Positions 44,681-55,718 of a stretch of DNA of 64,000 bases are shown piece after piece. The notes beneath the pieces are model-generated. The model was not told the origin of the DNA and did not search any database. It saw only the letters and a program-made list of their open reading frames with translations. The DNA lies in NCBI GenBank assembly GCA_027575805.1, contig JANBPU010000060.1:19850-83849 (forward strand), read 5' to 3'. The DNA comes from Mycoemilia scoparia. Taxonomy: Eukaryota > Kickxellomycota > Kickxellomycetes > Kickxellales > Kickxellaceae. Positions within the stretch are counted from its first letter, which is position 1. Each line of letters opens with the position of its first letter. The position numbers and the translations under genes were made by a program.

Positions 44681-46092
44681 TTAAAAGAACATAAATACCA
44701 TAGCAAATGACAATAATAAAGTATAGGCAAATGATTTGTAGCCTAGATGATCTGTTAATCTGGAATGCACTAGCGATGATACACCACTGCTCTCATCATT
44801 TCCTTCACTATAATCCGCACTGGAACTGCCATTTCTATCTGAAGATTCTTTTGCTGTTTTGGATGTTGACTCGCTGGTCGCTTTACCAGAAGATGAAGCA
44901 ACATGACCGGGGTCAACCTTTGAAATCATAGTCTCCATTTCTTGGTCATTCATTGTGGTTGGGGAAGACTTTTTCCCACTTTTGCCTGATGTATTGTCTA
45001 AATTTAATTCAGGATTGTTTATATCATTTTCACTACCATTACTATTGTTACCTAAATTATTACTGCTTATAGTACCTGAAATGCCTATTTGGTTGAACTT
45101 GTTTACGCTTCCTAAAATAGCAAAAATAATATAGCAGGTGTTTAGGTAATGATTCAAGATCGATAGGTATATGTATATACAAGTCCAACATAGATTCCAA
45201 ACTTACCATCAACAAAATCAGAAGAATTTATCTTTGTCACCTGCGATATGAAATCTACAAATACACGTACATTTGTAAAGAAACTGTATATCCCATCAAC
45301 CGCACAAATTTGGCTATCTGGGTTTTTGCTGTTGACATCGAAGCTGACCAAGCCCACAAGCTCGTAGTCGTTGTTGTTTTTTATCATTAGGGGGCCACCA
45401 CTATCACCATTGCATGTCCCTGCTCCTTTCGAGGCGGCAAAGCTGGTACATATATTTGGCCCGTTATGGCTTTCAAATGTTGTGACTTGCTCTTTACATT
45501 GATCAACAGGAGCAGCAACCATCTCCGCAAAGTTGAGTGCTCCTGACTGTGTACGATTTCTAATGTTTGTTTGGCCCCACCCGCCAACAGTCAGCGTTTG
45601 CCCAGAAGATATCATCGCCGACGATATCTTTATTGGGCTGGTGTCCCTGGTCTGGGAAAGAGTCATATCAAGTTCGAGAATGGCGATGTCGTTGACAAGG
45701 CTTGTTCCGTCAAAGTCGGGATGCACGTGGATGTTCTTTATTCCAACTTTTTTGTTATCTGCGCCGCTAATGCCTCCATAAGCAAGATTCAACTTGTCTT
45801 TTTTGGCAACCTTAAAAGTGTTTGTCGACTTGTCAGTGTTAGTAACACAATGAGCAGCAGTTACTGCCCAGCCAAGAGAAATAAGCGCACCACCACATGT
45901 TGGGAGGTCGTTGACAAACAGGTGAACGATAGACCGGAACTCATCATTGCTAGCAGCCTTGCCACCGATTATTCTGGGATATGGGCCTCCGGATCTTGCG
46001 CCGCTACGCTTGGAACTGGGAAGTGAGAGAGCAAGGCCCACCACCAGTGCGATTGTTAGCACTTGTAATAATGATTTGCGCAGGACAACCAT
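44681..46092 (-). CDS. secreted S1-family serine protease, predicted GPI-anchored
   Basis: Exons 46092-45207 and 45111-44681, joined by a 95-bp GTAAGT...TTAG intron, encode 438 residues. The start ATG 46090-46092 puts a signal peptide (VLRKSLLQVLTIALVVGLAL) at the N-terminus; the frame extends 31 codons upstream, which would bury it. The zymogen cleavage site is PR|IIGG (after Arg40). The catalytic triad is AAHC (His81), NDIAILEL (Asp135) and GDSGGP (Ser231). The residue six before the Ser is Gly, not Asp, so trypsin specificity is not expected. The second exon adds a Ser/Asn/Gly-rich stalk of about 120 residues and a hydrophobic C-terminus (SFAYTLLLSFAMVFMFF), typical of a GPI-anchor signal. 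Likely cell-surface peptidase. Confidence 0.88.
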
Positions 46093-47536
46093 GGTTAATG
46101 GACACAGTAATGGTGGCTGCCAATACAATTTATAAGCTGCTTCTATTTGGTGATCAAGCCTTGTGCGAATATGTTGCTGTATCACTGTTGATTTTGCGGA
46201 AATCTATACTAATGGCGGCCAGCGTGTATAGTATATCAAGAAAGCAAAAGAAAACTAAAATTACAGGATGTAGACTCAAGAGCCTCTTGAAAGAGGAGTA
46301 GCAGCCTTATAAACAAGACTCCAAGTGCTAAATGCGACTAGAGTGCTGAAAGAAGCCAGGCTGTATTCAAGATTTTAGTGTACTATCACTACGATTATAT
46401 AAATTGCTGCTATTTTCCTGTGCCTGTGTTTATGGGCTCGGCTTGATTGATCTACAGAAACAATGTCATCACATTCTTTCGACTCGCCGCATTCACTGTA
46501 ATCGCTTCCTTTTACTTGGCCCACGCTCCCTCTTGGCTCAATTCTTACACAGGACAGGGATCAACTCTCTGTGTGTGGGCCTCTGCCCAGTACATATCCA
46601 ACCATTTATTAACCCTATGCCCAGCAATACTAAAGTCTGCTTTGTCTACTAGGCGCATTTTTGCTATGAATGATTCTATTGTGGAACGCGCAATTAAGAA
46701 TAGGATTTATTGATGGGGGAGAGTATAAATTGCAGACTGTAGCTATTGTGCAATAAAAAAATTTCGAAAGCCAAGTCTTGGCCATAAGGATAACCTTAAA
46801 CCAACTATTGTGCTCGTAGGCTTGATGTATGTAATACAGCCCACACTGAATATTTTTGATGATGGCTTCACTGCAGTACCTAAGCATCTGCCTTTCTCTT
46901 GCTGCCTTTACCACCCCCCTTTGCCTCTGCAAGCTGTGCTGCCCTTTGGCATATCCACTCGTACTATTAAAATGTGTCAATTATGTTTAGTCATGAAGAA
47001 GCCAGAATTGTAGCATTTAATTATTCCTAGCTCTCAGTTCGTGCTCATCGTACCTGTCCTGTATTTCTCCTAGCAACGAGCTTAAACAACAGAACAGGCC
47101 ATATTAGTTATAATTCTGCTCTTGGCAGTCATGCAGATGGAGCTTATGTCTTGGCAACTACTCTACCTTTATGTCGTCCATCTGAATGTTGGTTCTTTTT
47201 GCATGTCTATACAGAAAATGTACATTATTCCGTGAAGTAGCAGTCAGGCCAAAAGTGCAAATAGAATCTACTTGGTGAGATTTCACTTGAGATCGAAGGC
47301 ATGGTAGCTAGAAATGGGGTTTCAGACCTTGGCCCAATCACAAGCCTTTCAGGCGCATTCCTGGGGTACCCATTATGCCTAAGGCTTGTGAATTCTAGCC
47401 ATTCTGTGCCAAGTAGCGAATTTGTTGATGATTCAAAATCATCAAACCCTTTGGGTGGACTAACCTTGAAAAAAATTCAATATCCTTTCCAATTATCTCT
47501 ATTTAAATGTAAAATATCTTTGTCACCACTTTAGCC
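46093..47536. other. gene-poor spacer
   Basis: About 1.4 kb upstream of the S1 protease. Short frames on both strands (for example minus 46630-46980) show no recognisable domain and were not called. No repeats were noticed before the MITE dimer. Confidence 0.45.
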
Positions 47537-47657
47537 ATATGGATCATGGTTTTTAGAGGGTAAATTTTGGTGACCAATGATTATAGGCACAATCACAGCC
47601 AAATGGATATCCAGTTTTACTAGTAAACTTTTACCCTTCAAAAATTATTGCCCATAT
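47537..47657 (+). repeat. MITE family copy 5 (121 bp), left unit of tandem dimer
   Basis: Terminal repeats ATATGGATCATGGTTTTTAG and (reverse) ATATGGGCAATAATTTTTGA. The core contains ATTATAGGCACAATCACAGC and GTTTTACTAGTAAACTTTTA. Its final ATAT is also the first ATAT of copy 6. Confidence 0.88.
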
Positions 47658-47774
47658 GGATCATAATTTTTGAAGAGCACCTTTTGGTGACCTGTAATTA
47701 TAGGGGCAATCCCAGCCAAATGTGCGATCACCATTTATTAGCAGATGGTCACCCTTCAAAAAAAATACCCATAT
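47654..47774 (+). repeat. MITE family copy 6 (121 bp), right unit of tandem dimer
   Basis: Same orientation as copy 5 and overlapping it by the terminal ATAT (47654-47657). The inner half differs (GATCACCATTTATTAGCAGA in place of the GTTTTACTAGTAAAC block), resembling copy 3, so two sub-families meet here. Confidence 0.88.
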
Positions 47775-47804
47775 GGTTGGTATGTTTTATATTCTAATGC
47801 TTAC

Positions 47805-47879
47805 CTGCTTGAGCACATGTTAACTCTGCAATTGCTTCAAGGTACTCAGGAGATACAGTCCATCCAGGCTTCTCTTTCA
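47805..47879 (-). pseudogene. orphan exon-like fragment
   Basis: A 75-bp stretch on the minus strand bordered by a good acceptor (ATATCTAG at 47880 upwards) and donor (GTAAGC below 47805). It reads, in one frame, KEKPGWTVSPEYLEAIAELT then CAQA, which looks like real protein. No other exon was found on either side; the MITE dimer lies just downstream in its sense. Either a remnant of a broken gene or part of a gene whose other exons I could not recognise. Confidence 0.3.
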
Positions 47880-47989
47880 CTAGATATGTAGGTTATGTTA
47901 ATACAAATCAAATTGAGTTCATATATAGTAAACTGAAATTATTTTCTGGTTTTAATAAAATATTTCTTTACAATTTTTTTCACAAAGTC

Positions 47990-48314
47990 TTGTTACTGTA
48001 TGCCAGATGCTATTCCTGATGTCCTATATGGCAGATACCCCATTAATACTGTTTCTATTCCTATTGTGATTCTTGATTCCAAAGCTATTTCATATTAAAT
48101 ATCTAGATTCTCTTACATCTCTCGCTGACATTATGAATGCTATGGTCTAGGCTATGAATGCAAAGATGATGGCTCTGAAGTGAGCAATAAAGACATCATC
48201 CCAACTAGCCCAACCACCTTCAGCTATGGTCTAGTAATCTGTAATATGAACCCGCTGGTTATGGGGACATTTGGTAGGGTCCAAGATGCCAGCCCAGCTC
48301 TCTCCTCATGAGGT
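47990..48314 (+). pseudogene. degenerate coding-like stretch
   Basis: The plus strand reads DAIPDVLYGRYPINTVSIPI then VILDSKAISY before a stop. Shortly after, in another frame, it reads LADIMNAMV-stop-AMNAKMMALK, a heptad-like pattern interrupted by stops. This looks like a decayed retroelement or gene, but the family is not recognisable. Confidence 0.25.
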
Positions 48315-49092
48315 GAGCAAAGGTGTGGCGTTGAGGGCATAGTAGGATAAGGACCTATATGTTTAACTTAGAACGAAAATGTAGCAATGCCTTCAAGTCA
48401 AGGAGAGGTCAACTCGATCAGGAGGCTCTTTACTATTGGTTGAGATTTTGTCAATTTCAAGCTTCCTATTGGTCGACTCAAATGATTGGTCAGAGATTAT
48501 TTTAGATAACAGACCAGCCAATTAGTGACGACCAAGCCCCATGACCTTTATAGGAGAAAGTGGGAAAAAGACAAAAATTATGCCTTATAAACAAAGGGCC
48601 CTACTCGGGTCTATGAAGTCTTTTTCTTGATAGTATTTATCACACATATATATAGATAACGCGTCATATTCAACCATTAAAAATACCCTGTTTTATATTG
48701 TACCAGGTCTCAGCCAGCAACAACTTTCCTAGACCTACGCTCATCATCTCAGATTTCTTCATTTTCGCTATCAAGACTATATAGTAAGTAACCAAACGCG
48801 TTCTACATCACATACTTGACCCTTACACTACTTTATACCCTGTCCAAGGCCTTTTTTGGTGTAGTCTTGACTGACGCTCATTTTAAATTAGAAATGGCCC
48901 AAAAACAAATTTTGTCTGACCAGAGCACCTTTGCCAGGTGGCAGTGTCTAGGCCTTTCATACACATGAGCAGACTCAAAGATATACTCGAATTTAATTGG
49001 TCAGACACATGCATCAATGTTTTGATTGGCCCACAATACTTTCCAGCTAAAATTCACTATTACCTTATACTTACCAATAGAAATCATATATA
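48315..49092. other. spacer / promoter of Clr4-like gene
   Basis: AT-rich. Several ATTGG (inverted CCAAT) words lie between 48440 and 49030, and a TATAAACAAAGGG near 48588. It could be the remains of an LTR or simply the promoter region; no terminal repeats were found. Confidence 0.4.
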
Positions 49093-51309
49093 ATGACTGA
49101 GGTCGCAATGACACCACACCTTCCTGATGAGAGAGGCATCAAAAGGAAGATATCTGAAATAGAATCTCCACCTCCAGACTTAAAAGACCATAGCTTAGAC
49201 AAAGAAAACATTTTGGAGTCTGATGTTTCATATGAGGTGAGTGTAAGATTATACATTGGTTTGAGCACATGTGAAGACATTACTTTGGGATATACAATGG
49301 AGCTCCTTGTCAATTTGTTTTATTTATTGAGTGAGTATAACACTCTACCCTCTTTGACTGGATTTCAAATAGCACCAATTTCTGTTTTCTCTAAAGCAAA
49401 ATTTGGTTGCTATATGATGAGTATGATTTGAGGTTTCTGAATTGGCAATTTACATATAAGCTAATGTGGAGTTCACTTGAGGAATATTGTATTAAAAGTG
49501 ATGTTGCATAGTAACATGTTTGCTTTTTCTTTCATTTTTTGACTTTATTAACACTTTATCATACTTGTTTTGCCTAGGTCGAATCTATTGAATCACATAT
49601 ACATGTCAAGGTAATTTTTGGGATATATAAATATAAGGTTTGTTTCATTTCACTCAATAATCTAAAACTAACTTAAATTGTTGGCACATACAATAGGGAA
49701 AAGTATTTTACTTCATAAGGTGGAAAGGCTTTTCTGACAGCGAAAACACTTGGGAACCAGAGGAAAATACTGTGGACTGCCCTGACATTGTAAAGAGATA
49801 TTGGACTGCGCATAAGCAAAAACAAAAGGAAAAGGAAAAGGTAATGATTCTTTTATATATCTATATCCCTTTTTAATCCCATCACTAAACTAAATAATCC
49901 CAACATTACTATAGAAATCGCCAGCACCAAAAAGTGTAGAAAAGCCAAAAGCCACTCCTAGTGAGCAAACTTTGGACTGTTTTATACATTACCACCTCGA
50001 AGTCGACCATTCTCTTCAGCAGCTCAGGCTTTTGGTCAATGGAATGCTTGATACCACAACCCCAAGCTCTCAACTTCCAAGTGAAGACGAAAATACATTT
50101 GAGGATGATATTTCGGTAGAACTAAGTGAGTCTTCCACCCTAATTTCAGAAAGTATCTCCACAAACACCTTGCCTAAAACAACGGAAAGCCATCAACGAT
50201 ATATCCAACTACTCGACAATGAACACCCAATGGACGAAATCAATGGCACTATCCCTTTGGAAGGAAATCTTGAAAAACTTAATGATGATAGTTCTTCCTC
50301 CACACCCTTTGGTTCAGATGTCACAAAAGTCGATAGTTTTCCAGAAATATACAAGAATCTGCCTCCCAACATTCGAGCATTCTATGATATAGTAGCGTGT
50401 TCTAAGGGGCCAGTTATAAATATCGTGAATACTGTTGACACTGCTTGGCCTCCAGCTGATTTCAAATACATAGATGAAAGCATCTGGTCAGATAGTGTTC
50501 CAAGACCATCCCCTGAGGCTGTAGTTGGCTGTGACTGTAAGGCATGTTTTGGTGATGGATCAAGAAAGGATGGGGATTTTGGGTTTTCGCATGGCTGTTC
50601 TTGTGCAGAACAAGCCGATTGCCTCATACCCTATGATCACAATGGTCGTGTTATTGTTCCTTTTGGGACTCCGATTTATGAATGTAATCATCTTTGTGCC
50701 TGTGGCTCAAAGTGCCCAACTCGTGTGGTCCAGAAGGGAAGAACGGTCAAGCTAAACATATTTCGCACCAAAAACAAAGGGTGGGGTGTTCGTGCAGAGG
50801 AATATATTAGAAAAGGAAAATTCATTTGCGAGTATGTAGGCGAGATCATCACCAGTAAGGAAGCAGAGGAGCGTGCAAAAAAAGACCAAGTATTTGGAAC
50901 AACATACCTTTTTGATCTGGATCATGATGTAACAGATGAAGATGTGGTGGATTTCACAATTGATTCTCGCTATTATGGAAACATATCGCACTTTTTCAAC
51001 CACTCCTGTTCACCAAATGTACATATTAGGGCAGTATTTATTGAACACTGGGATAAACGGCTTCACAGGCTAGCATTTTTTGCCACTAAAGACATCAGAA
51101 AGGGAGAGGAGATAACATTTGACTACAATCCAGATTACACTGGTGATTTAGTCCTAAATGATGACAACCTCCAGCCTCTAAGCCAGGAAAGTGACAATTC
51201 AACATCTGCTCCACATGGTTTAAGCAAAGTTTCTCGACATCATGCCGATCTAAAGCAATTCAAGTGCCACTGCGAGTCACCAAAATGTAGAGGAACGATA
51301 TTTGTATAG
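49093..51309 (+). CDS. SUV39/Clr4-type histone H3K9 methyltransferase (chromodomain + SET)
   Basis: Exons 49093-49236, 49578-49610, 49697-49840, 49915-51309 encode 571 residues. A chromodomain at about residues 46-93 is split over three exons (YE|VESIESHIHVK|GKVFYFIRWKGFSDSENTWE). A variable linker follows to about 250. The pre-SET region from about 311 holds the Cys cluster CDCKACF...CSCAEQADC...CNHLCACGSKCPTR. The SET domain begins near 386 (KNKGWGVRAEEYI, GEIITSKEAE) and carries FFNHSCSPN (about 466-474) and EEITFDYNPDY. The post-SET CHCESPKCRG is at the C-terminus. These enzymes methylate H3K9 and build heterochromatin; the chromodomain reads the same mark. All catalytic and zinc residues appear intact. 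It sits in the most repeat-rich part of the window. Confidence 0.95.
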
Positions 51310-51659
51310 ATATATATATATGTTGCCAAGGCTTTAAAAATATATTGTATAGTATTTTTATCTAAATATATAAAATAATGTTTAAAGGGTGCCTTTGGTA
51401 GTCAATGATTATAGGGACAATCATAGCCAAATGGGTGTCTAGTTTTACTAGTAAACTTTTACCCTTCAAAAATTATCACCCATATTATAAAAACATGCAG
51501 TTATTATAATTAAAAGAGAATGACCCTCTGTGTTAATAAGCTACTTACTCTAGAAGGAATTAATAATATGTTAATCATTCTGTACTTGTCTGATCTGAGT
51601 GAAGAAGCCAGTCTCTTTGGAATTCCATCTGGATTGTGTGGCTGAGTAGGACAATCTCT
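51310..51659. other. 3' flank of Clr4-like gene with MITE
   Basis: AT-rich with a TA run just after the stop, then MITE copy 7. No coding signal. Confidence 0.45.
51366..51485 (+). repeat. MITE family copy 7 (about 120 bp, degenerate left end)
   Basis: The right terminus ACCCTTCAAAAATTATCACC CATAT (split here) is intact. The left terminus is eroded (ATATAAAATAATGTTTAAAG). The core ATTATAGGGACAATCATAGC and GTTTTACTAGTAAACTTTTA is shared with copies 2 and 5. It lies within 60 bp of the Clr4 stop codon, so it may be part of the 3' UTR. Confidence 0.82.
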
Positions 51660-52080
51660 CTATTGCTTTATTAGTCTTTTCCTTTTGTTAGGAGATAATC
51701 TTGAATCATTCTCTTTTAGGATCTGAGCCTCATTTCGGGGGAGCCAGTGGTTCTCATAATAGTGCTTTATCTTTCTGTAAAAGGTATTCTTGGTAGTACT
51801 GGATAATGCAGCCTGTGTGGGTCTTGGAATATCCTCAACAGAATCATTAATGGACATATACCATTCCTCAGTAATGCCAAAGAAGATATTTCCAGTAGAG
51901 AATAATCTTTGTATTATCAGATCCCTCCTAGAACTGGTATTGAAAGAGCTTACCTAACCAATTTGTGCTGTATTGGGCATGTGAGAAAATGATATAGCAT
52001 TTCTAGTTCTTTGACATCTTTCTGTTCACATACTAGGCAATACTTCATTTATAACTCTAGATATGCCATTGGATACCAGG
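51660..52080 (-). pseudogene. non-LTR (LINE-like) retrotransposon 3' fragment
   Basis: On the minus strand, conceptual reading over several frames gives DYELKLNDQLCMLLVSNGIS, then KYCLVCEQKDVKELEMLYHF followed by LTCP (51975-52047). That is a C-x2-C-x(n)-H-x3-C arrangement as at the C-terminal zinc knuckle of LINE reverse transcriptases. An open C-terminal piece follows (51857-51660, NTFYRKIKHYYENHWLPRNE). Frame breaks separate the parts, so it is dead. No poly-A tail or target duplication was identified. Its assignment rests on motif spacing only. Confidence 0.45.
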
Positions 52081-52191
52081 AGCATACATAGTTGATCATT
52101 AAGTTTAAGCTCATAATCTATAAAATCCCATAAAACAATTATTAGATATTTATTATTATAGAGTATCTATACACATTAAACACACTTATCA

Positions 52192-53029
52192 ATGCATGCA
52201 CCTGATTCTGATATGACAATTGCTAAGCTAAATAAGGATTACGAGGAACTGATAAAACAGTATGGGTGGGACCCTAGAAAGATAGATTCAAGCCTGCTCC
52301 CAGAAATTATAGTATTCGATTTAGACTATACCCTTTGGCCCTTATGGTAAATGCTTGATACCAATATATTGCAGTATGAAACTCTGCAAGTATGCATTTT
52401 ATATACAAAAGGCATATTTCTTACTAAAAATGAAAAAAATCTTAGGATAGATACACATCTTTGTGGAGATCCAGTTCGATATGGTTCTGATAAAAAGACC
52501 CTTTTAGACAGGTATTATATTAAATACATTGCTTAGACACCTTGAACATTGGGAGGGCTATTCTTTGTCTTTGGCTAACCAGTTTGCATTTGACCTTTCA
52601 TACCATAGAGATGGCTGCGAATTGAATATTTACTATGATGTGCCAGCAATATTCAACTTGATTAAGCAGATCAATGGGACCCAAATCGGTATAGCATCCC
52701 GCACTGATACACCAAAGAGAGCAGAAAAAGCACTACATATGCTTAGGATTCCGAGGGCAGAGGACGGAAATCTGAATTCTCTTGGAAAATTAAAGGCTGT
52801 CCCAATAATTGATTATATAGACCATATGCAAATCTACCCGGGGAGCAAAGTCAGGCACTTCAAATGTTTACATAGTGAGACAGGAATACCATATAACAAG
52901 ATGATATTTTTTGATGATGAAATGAGGAATTCGGAGGTCCAAACTAAACTGGGTGTTAAATTTGTTCATGTTGATGGCGAATTTTCTTTTAATCTATTTC
53001 TGAAGGCCTTAAGAAGGTTCTGTCAATAG
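52192..53029 (+). CDS. MDP-1-type HAD-superfamily phosphatase
   Basis: Exons 52192-52346, 52446-52511, 52609-53029 encode 213 residues. HAD motif I is IIVFDLDYTLWPLW (the DLDYT signature with the MDP-1-specific TLWPxW). Motif II is IGIASRTDTPKRAEKAL; then IYPGSKVRHFKCLHSETGIP; motif IV is MIFFDDEMRNSEV. All match magnesium-dependent phosphatase 1, which is proposed to act on protein phosphotyrosine or on glycated sugar phosphates. The intron inside TG|G of Trp and the intron inside AG|A of Arg are both phase 2. The N-terminus begins MHAPDSDMTIAKLNKDYEEL. Likely cytosolic. AT-rich codon use, in line with the surrounding AT-rich block. Confidence 0.92.
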
Positions 53030-54059
53030 AGCTCTGTTTTCACAGCTTAATCATGATCAGTCTCATATAAAATTTACCTATCATACCCAGCATTCATATA
53101 GCAGTATCTTGTGTCATCACATCAATTTTGAACCAAATGATTGTTTACAAGGTTTATGGAGTATATATCTTGCATTACATATTCCAAGTGATCAGTAGAT
53201 AGAAAGATGAATAGTTGAACACATCTGGTAATGTTGGGACAAGAACATAAGTTGGCTGACTCTCTACAAAACCTCAAGATTGATAAAGGTGTGATGATAT
53301 ATTAATAAAGATAACTGAATATCAGCTTTGACCTATTGAGATATTGTACTAGCTATAGAGCAGTCATTTTAGTGTCTTTATATTTATAAAGTAGTGTCCA
53401 AGTAGCTTGTGTTGACTTTGAAGAATTTGTCTTTTTGGTTAATGTTGGTTTAAAAAGGCGGGATTATGCTGTTTGGCATGTGGTGCATGGTGGTCAATTT
53501 GTGGTTGAAACCAGAGAGGATCTGGATCTATTAGAAATATATGGTCCACAATAGAATATGTTGATTAATTTTCTTGCTCATGAAGGTTTGGTATGATACA
53601 TAAGCACAGCAGTTGATGTGTTTTGTAATACTTCGGTGCTTTAAGTGGTATCCCATAGACCACTCCTTGGCCACAGCCCAAAAATATCTTGTGTACTTTT
53701 TTAGTACTAATTTCATGATTTGGCTTTATAGGATATTCTCACTGTGGAAATGTATCGTCTTAGTGGGATCATGGATCTAATGATCTGGCTTTGGCTAGTG
53801 TCGGATTAGGGTGCACCTTCATTTCTCCCACGCTTTAAATAACGACATTCGTCATCAAGATCGCTATTTGTCACCTTGAAAAACCACCCCTCTCTCTCTC
53901 TATTTCACGTGATTTGGTAATTAGCAGAATGGACTTAGAAACCCCATGGATAGCAATATAAGTCATCACACCTTTTGTTGCACTTTACTCAGCTTTGCTT
54001 CCTCTTACTGGCTATTTACTACTTTATATCTTGAGTTGTCTATTATTAATCATTAAACA
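53030..54059. other. spacer MDP-1 / enoyl-CoA hydratase
   Basis: About 1 kb, AT-rich. Near the hydratase gene there is a CT-repeat (about 53890-53902), a CACGTG E-box (53905-53910) and TATAAG (about 53956). No credible frame. Confidence 0.5.
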
Positions 54060-55078
54060 ATGCTCCGCACCTTCACACGTCCCCTCTCAAGAAATGCCGT
54101 TAGGCTTTCCAAGCATAACATGACCTCTGCCCAGCTTAGACTTAGTAAGTACATACAATGTTTTGATTTTAAATATCAACTTTTTAAATGCACAGCATAT
54201 GTCATACAGTCTTTTAGATGAAAAAAGGTATATGATCCCTGGTCAGTAATAACCTTATTACTATATCGTGTAAATATGTAGTGTCTTCTGAGGCTGGAAA
54301 CTACAAGCTCATAAAGTCAAGAGTTGAGGGAAATGTTGGTATTTTGGAACTACACCGCCCCAAAGCCCTCAACGCCCTATGCAACGATTTGTTTACTGAA
54401 ATAAACGATGCACTATCTCGCTTTGACAACGACGACAACGTAGGTGCCGTTGTCCTTACTGGCAGTGGCACTCGTGCATTTGCTGCTGGCGCTGACATAA
54501 AAGAGATGTCTGGAAATGACTTTATCTCCAGTTATACTAAAGGTCTTTTGGAGCACTGGACAGAGCAGATCCATAAGATGCGCAAGCCCATCATCGCTGC
54601 AGTCAATGGGTATGCTCTTGGTGGTGGCTGTGAGTTGGCGATGATGTGCGATATAATCTATGCTGGGGAGAAGGCAGTGTTTGCCCAGCCAGAGATCACC
54701 CTTGGCATTATTCCTGGTGCTGGTGGAACGCAACGCCTTACCCATGCTATTGGCAAATCCAAAGCAATGGAGATGGTCCTGACCGGAACAATGAAGCTCA
54801 ATGCTCAGGAGGCTGAGGCTGCTGGGCTTATCAGTCGTGTATTTCCCATAGATGAAGTTGTTCCTGAGGCAATTAAGACTGCTCAGGCCATTGCTGAAAA
54901 GAGTCGCCCTATAGTCCAAATGGCCAAAGAAGCCATCAATGCATCATACGAAATGCCCCTGCAGGAAGGGCTCAGATTTGAACGACGCCTATTCCAAGCA
55001 GGTTTTGGCACAAAGGACCAAAAGGAGGGCATGGCTGCATTCAGTGAGAAGCGCAAGCCCAACTTTACCCACCAGTGA
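54060..55078 (+). CDS. mitochondrial enoyl-CoA hydratase (short-chain, crotonase family)
   Basis: Exons 54060-54144 and 54282-55078 encode 293 residues. Exon 1 is an Arg/Ser-rich, acid-free presequence ([20 protein letters not shown]), so a mitochondrial matrix location is likely. Translation could also start at the Met formed at the junction (A|TG), giving a presequence-free form. The body shows [27 protein letters not shown] (oxyanion region), [20 protein letters not shown] (first catalytic Glu) and [18 protein letters not shown] (second catalytic Glu), with the C-terminal [13 protein letters not shown] seen in ECHS1. The enzyme hydrates 2-trans-enoyl-CoA in beta-oxidation and branched-chain amino acid breakdown. 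Full-length, no missing residue. Confidence 0.95.
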
Positions 55079-55718
55079 TGCACAGACCATGTTCGAGACG
55101 AGTTAAACCAGCACACAATATGTCAAGCAAAAAGTAGCACAGTAGAGATGTTATTTTTATATAGTTTTCTATGTAATTTGTGCGCAAATTCAAGCACTTA
55201 TCAGCGACTTTTGCTGTGGGGAATATAAATATTATAACGCTTATCATTTAGTCCTTGCTATTGCTCAGTGTGATAAGCAGACACCAAGCATGCCTCAGTG
55301 GAATTGAGCACGGGGCAGCAAGAACCCCAGGATCTGCACATGAAGATTTCCAATAGTATTAGTAGGTGTTAGCATATACTCCAGCCCAGTTTGCCGAAAG
55401 CCGTGTCCTTCCACATGCCATTCCTTTGTTGTTGAAAAGGCTCAGATGCTACTGGACTGGCTATCAGGCGCTTCAGACATTGGTTTACCTGCCTATGTGC
55501 GTCTGAGAAAAATGCCTAATCAGGCTTCTACCAACAACTTTATATTTCCTCTTAGCTCCTCCCCTTTCACCAGCTTTGTTCTCCAAGCACGCAATTTATA
55601 TTATCACTATTTGACACTACAACCTTCTTTCACACTGCCAATTTATCATTGAGTGCTGCTACATATTATCTTGGTCTTTGCTGCCTGGGAAGATAGATAA
55701 TACATACACACATACACA
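55079..55718. other. spacer between hydratase and Ser-rich gene
   Basis: 640 bp, no credible frame. It contains the hydratase 3' end and, before 55719, an ACATACACACATACACA leader-like stretch. Confidence 0.45.

Noticed and set aside
46093..46185. 31-residue extension before the S1 protease signal peptide
   Set aside because: Would place a polar stretch ahead of a clear signal peptide; the ATG at 46092 fits secretion.
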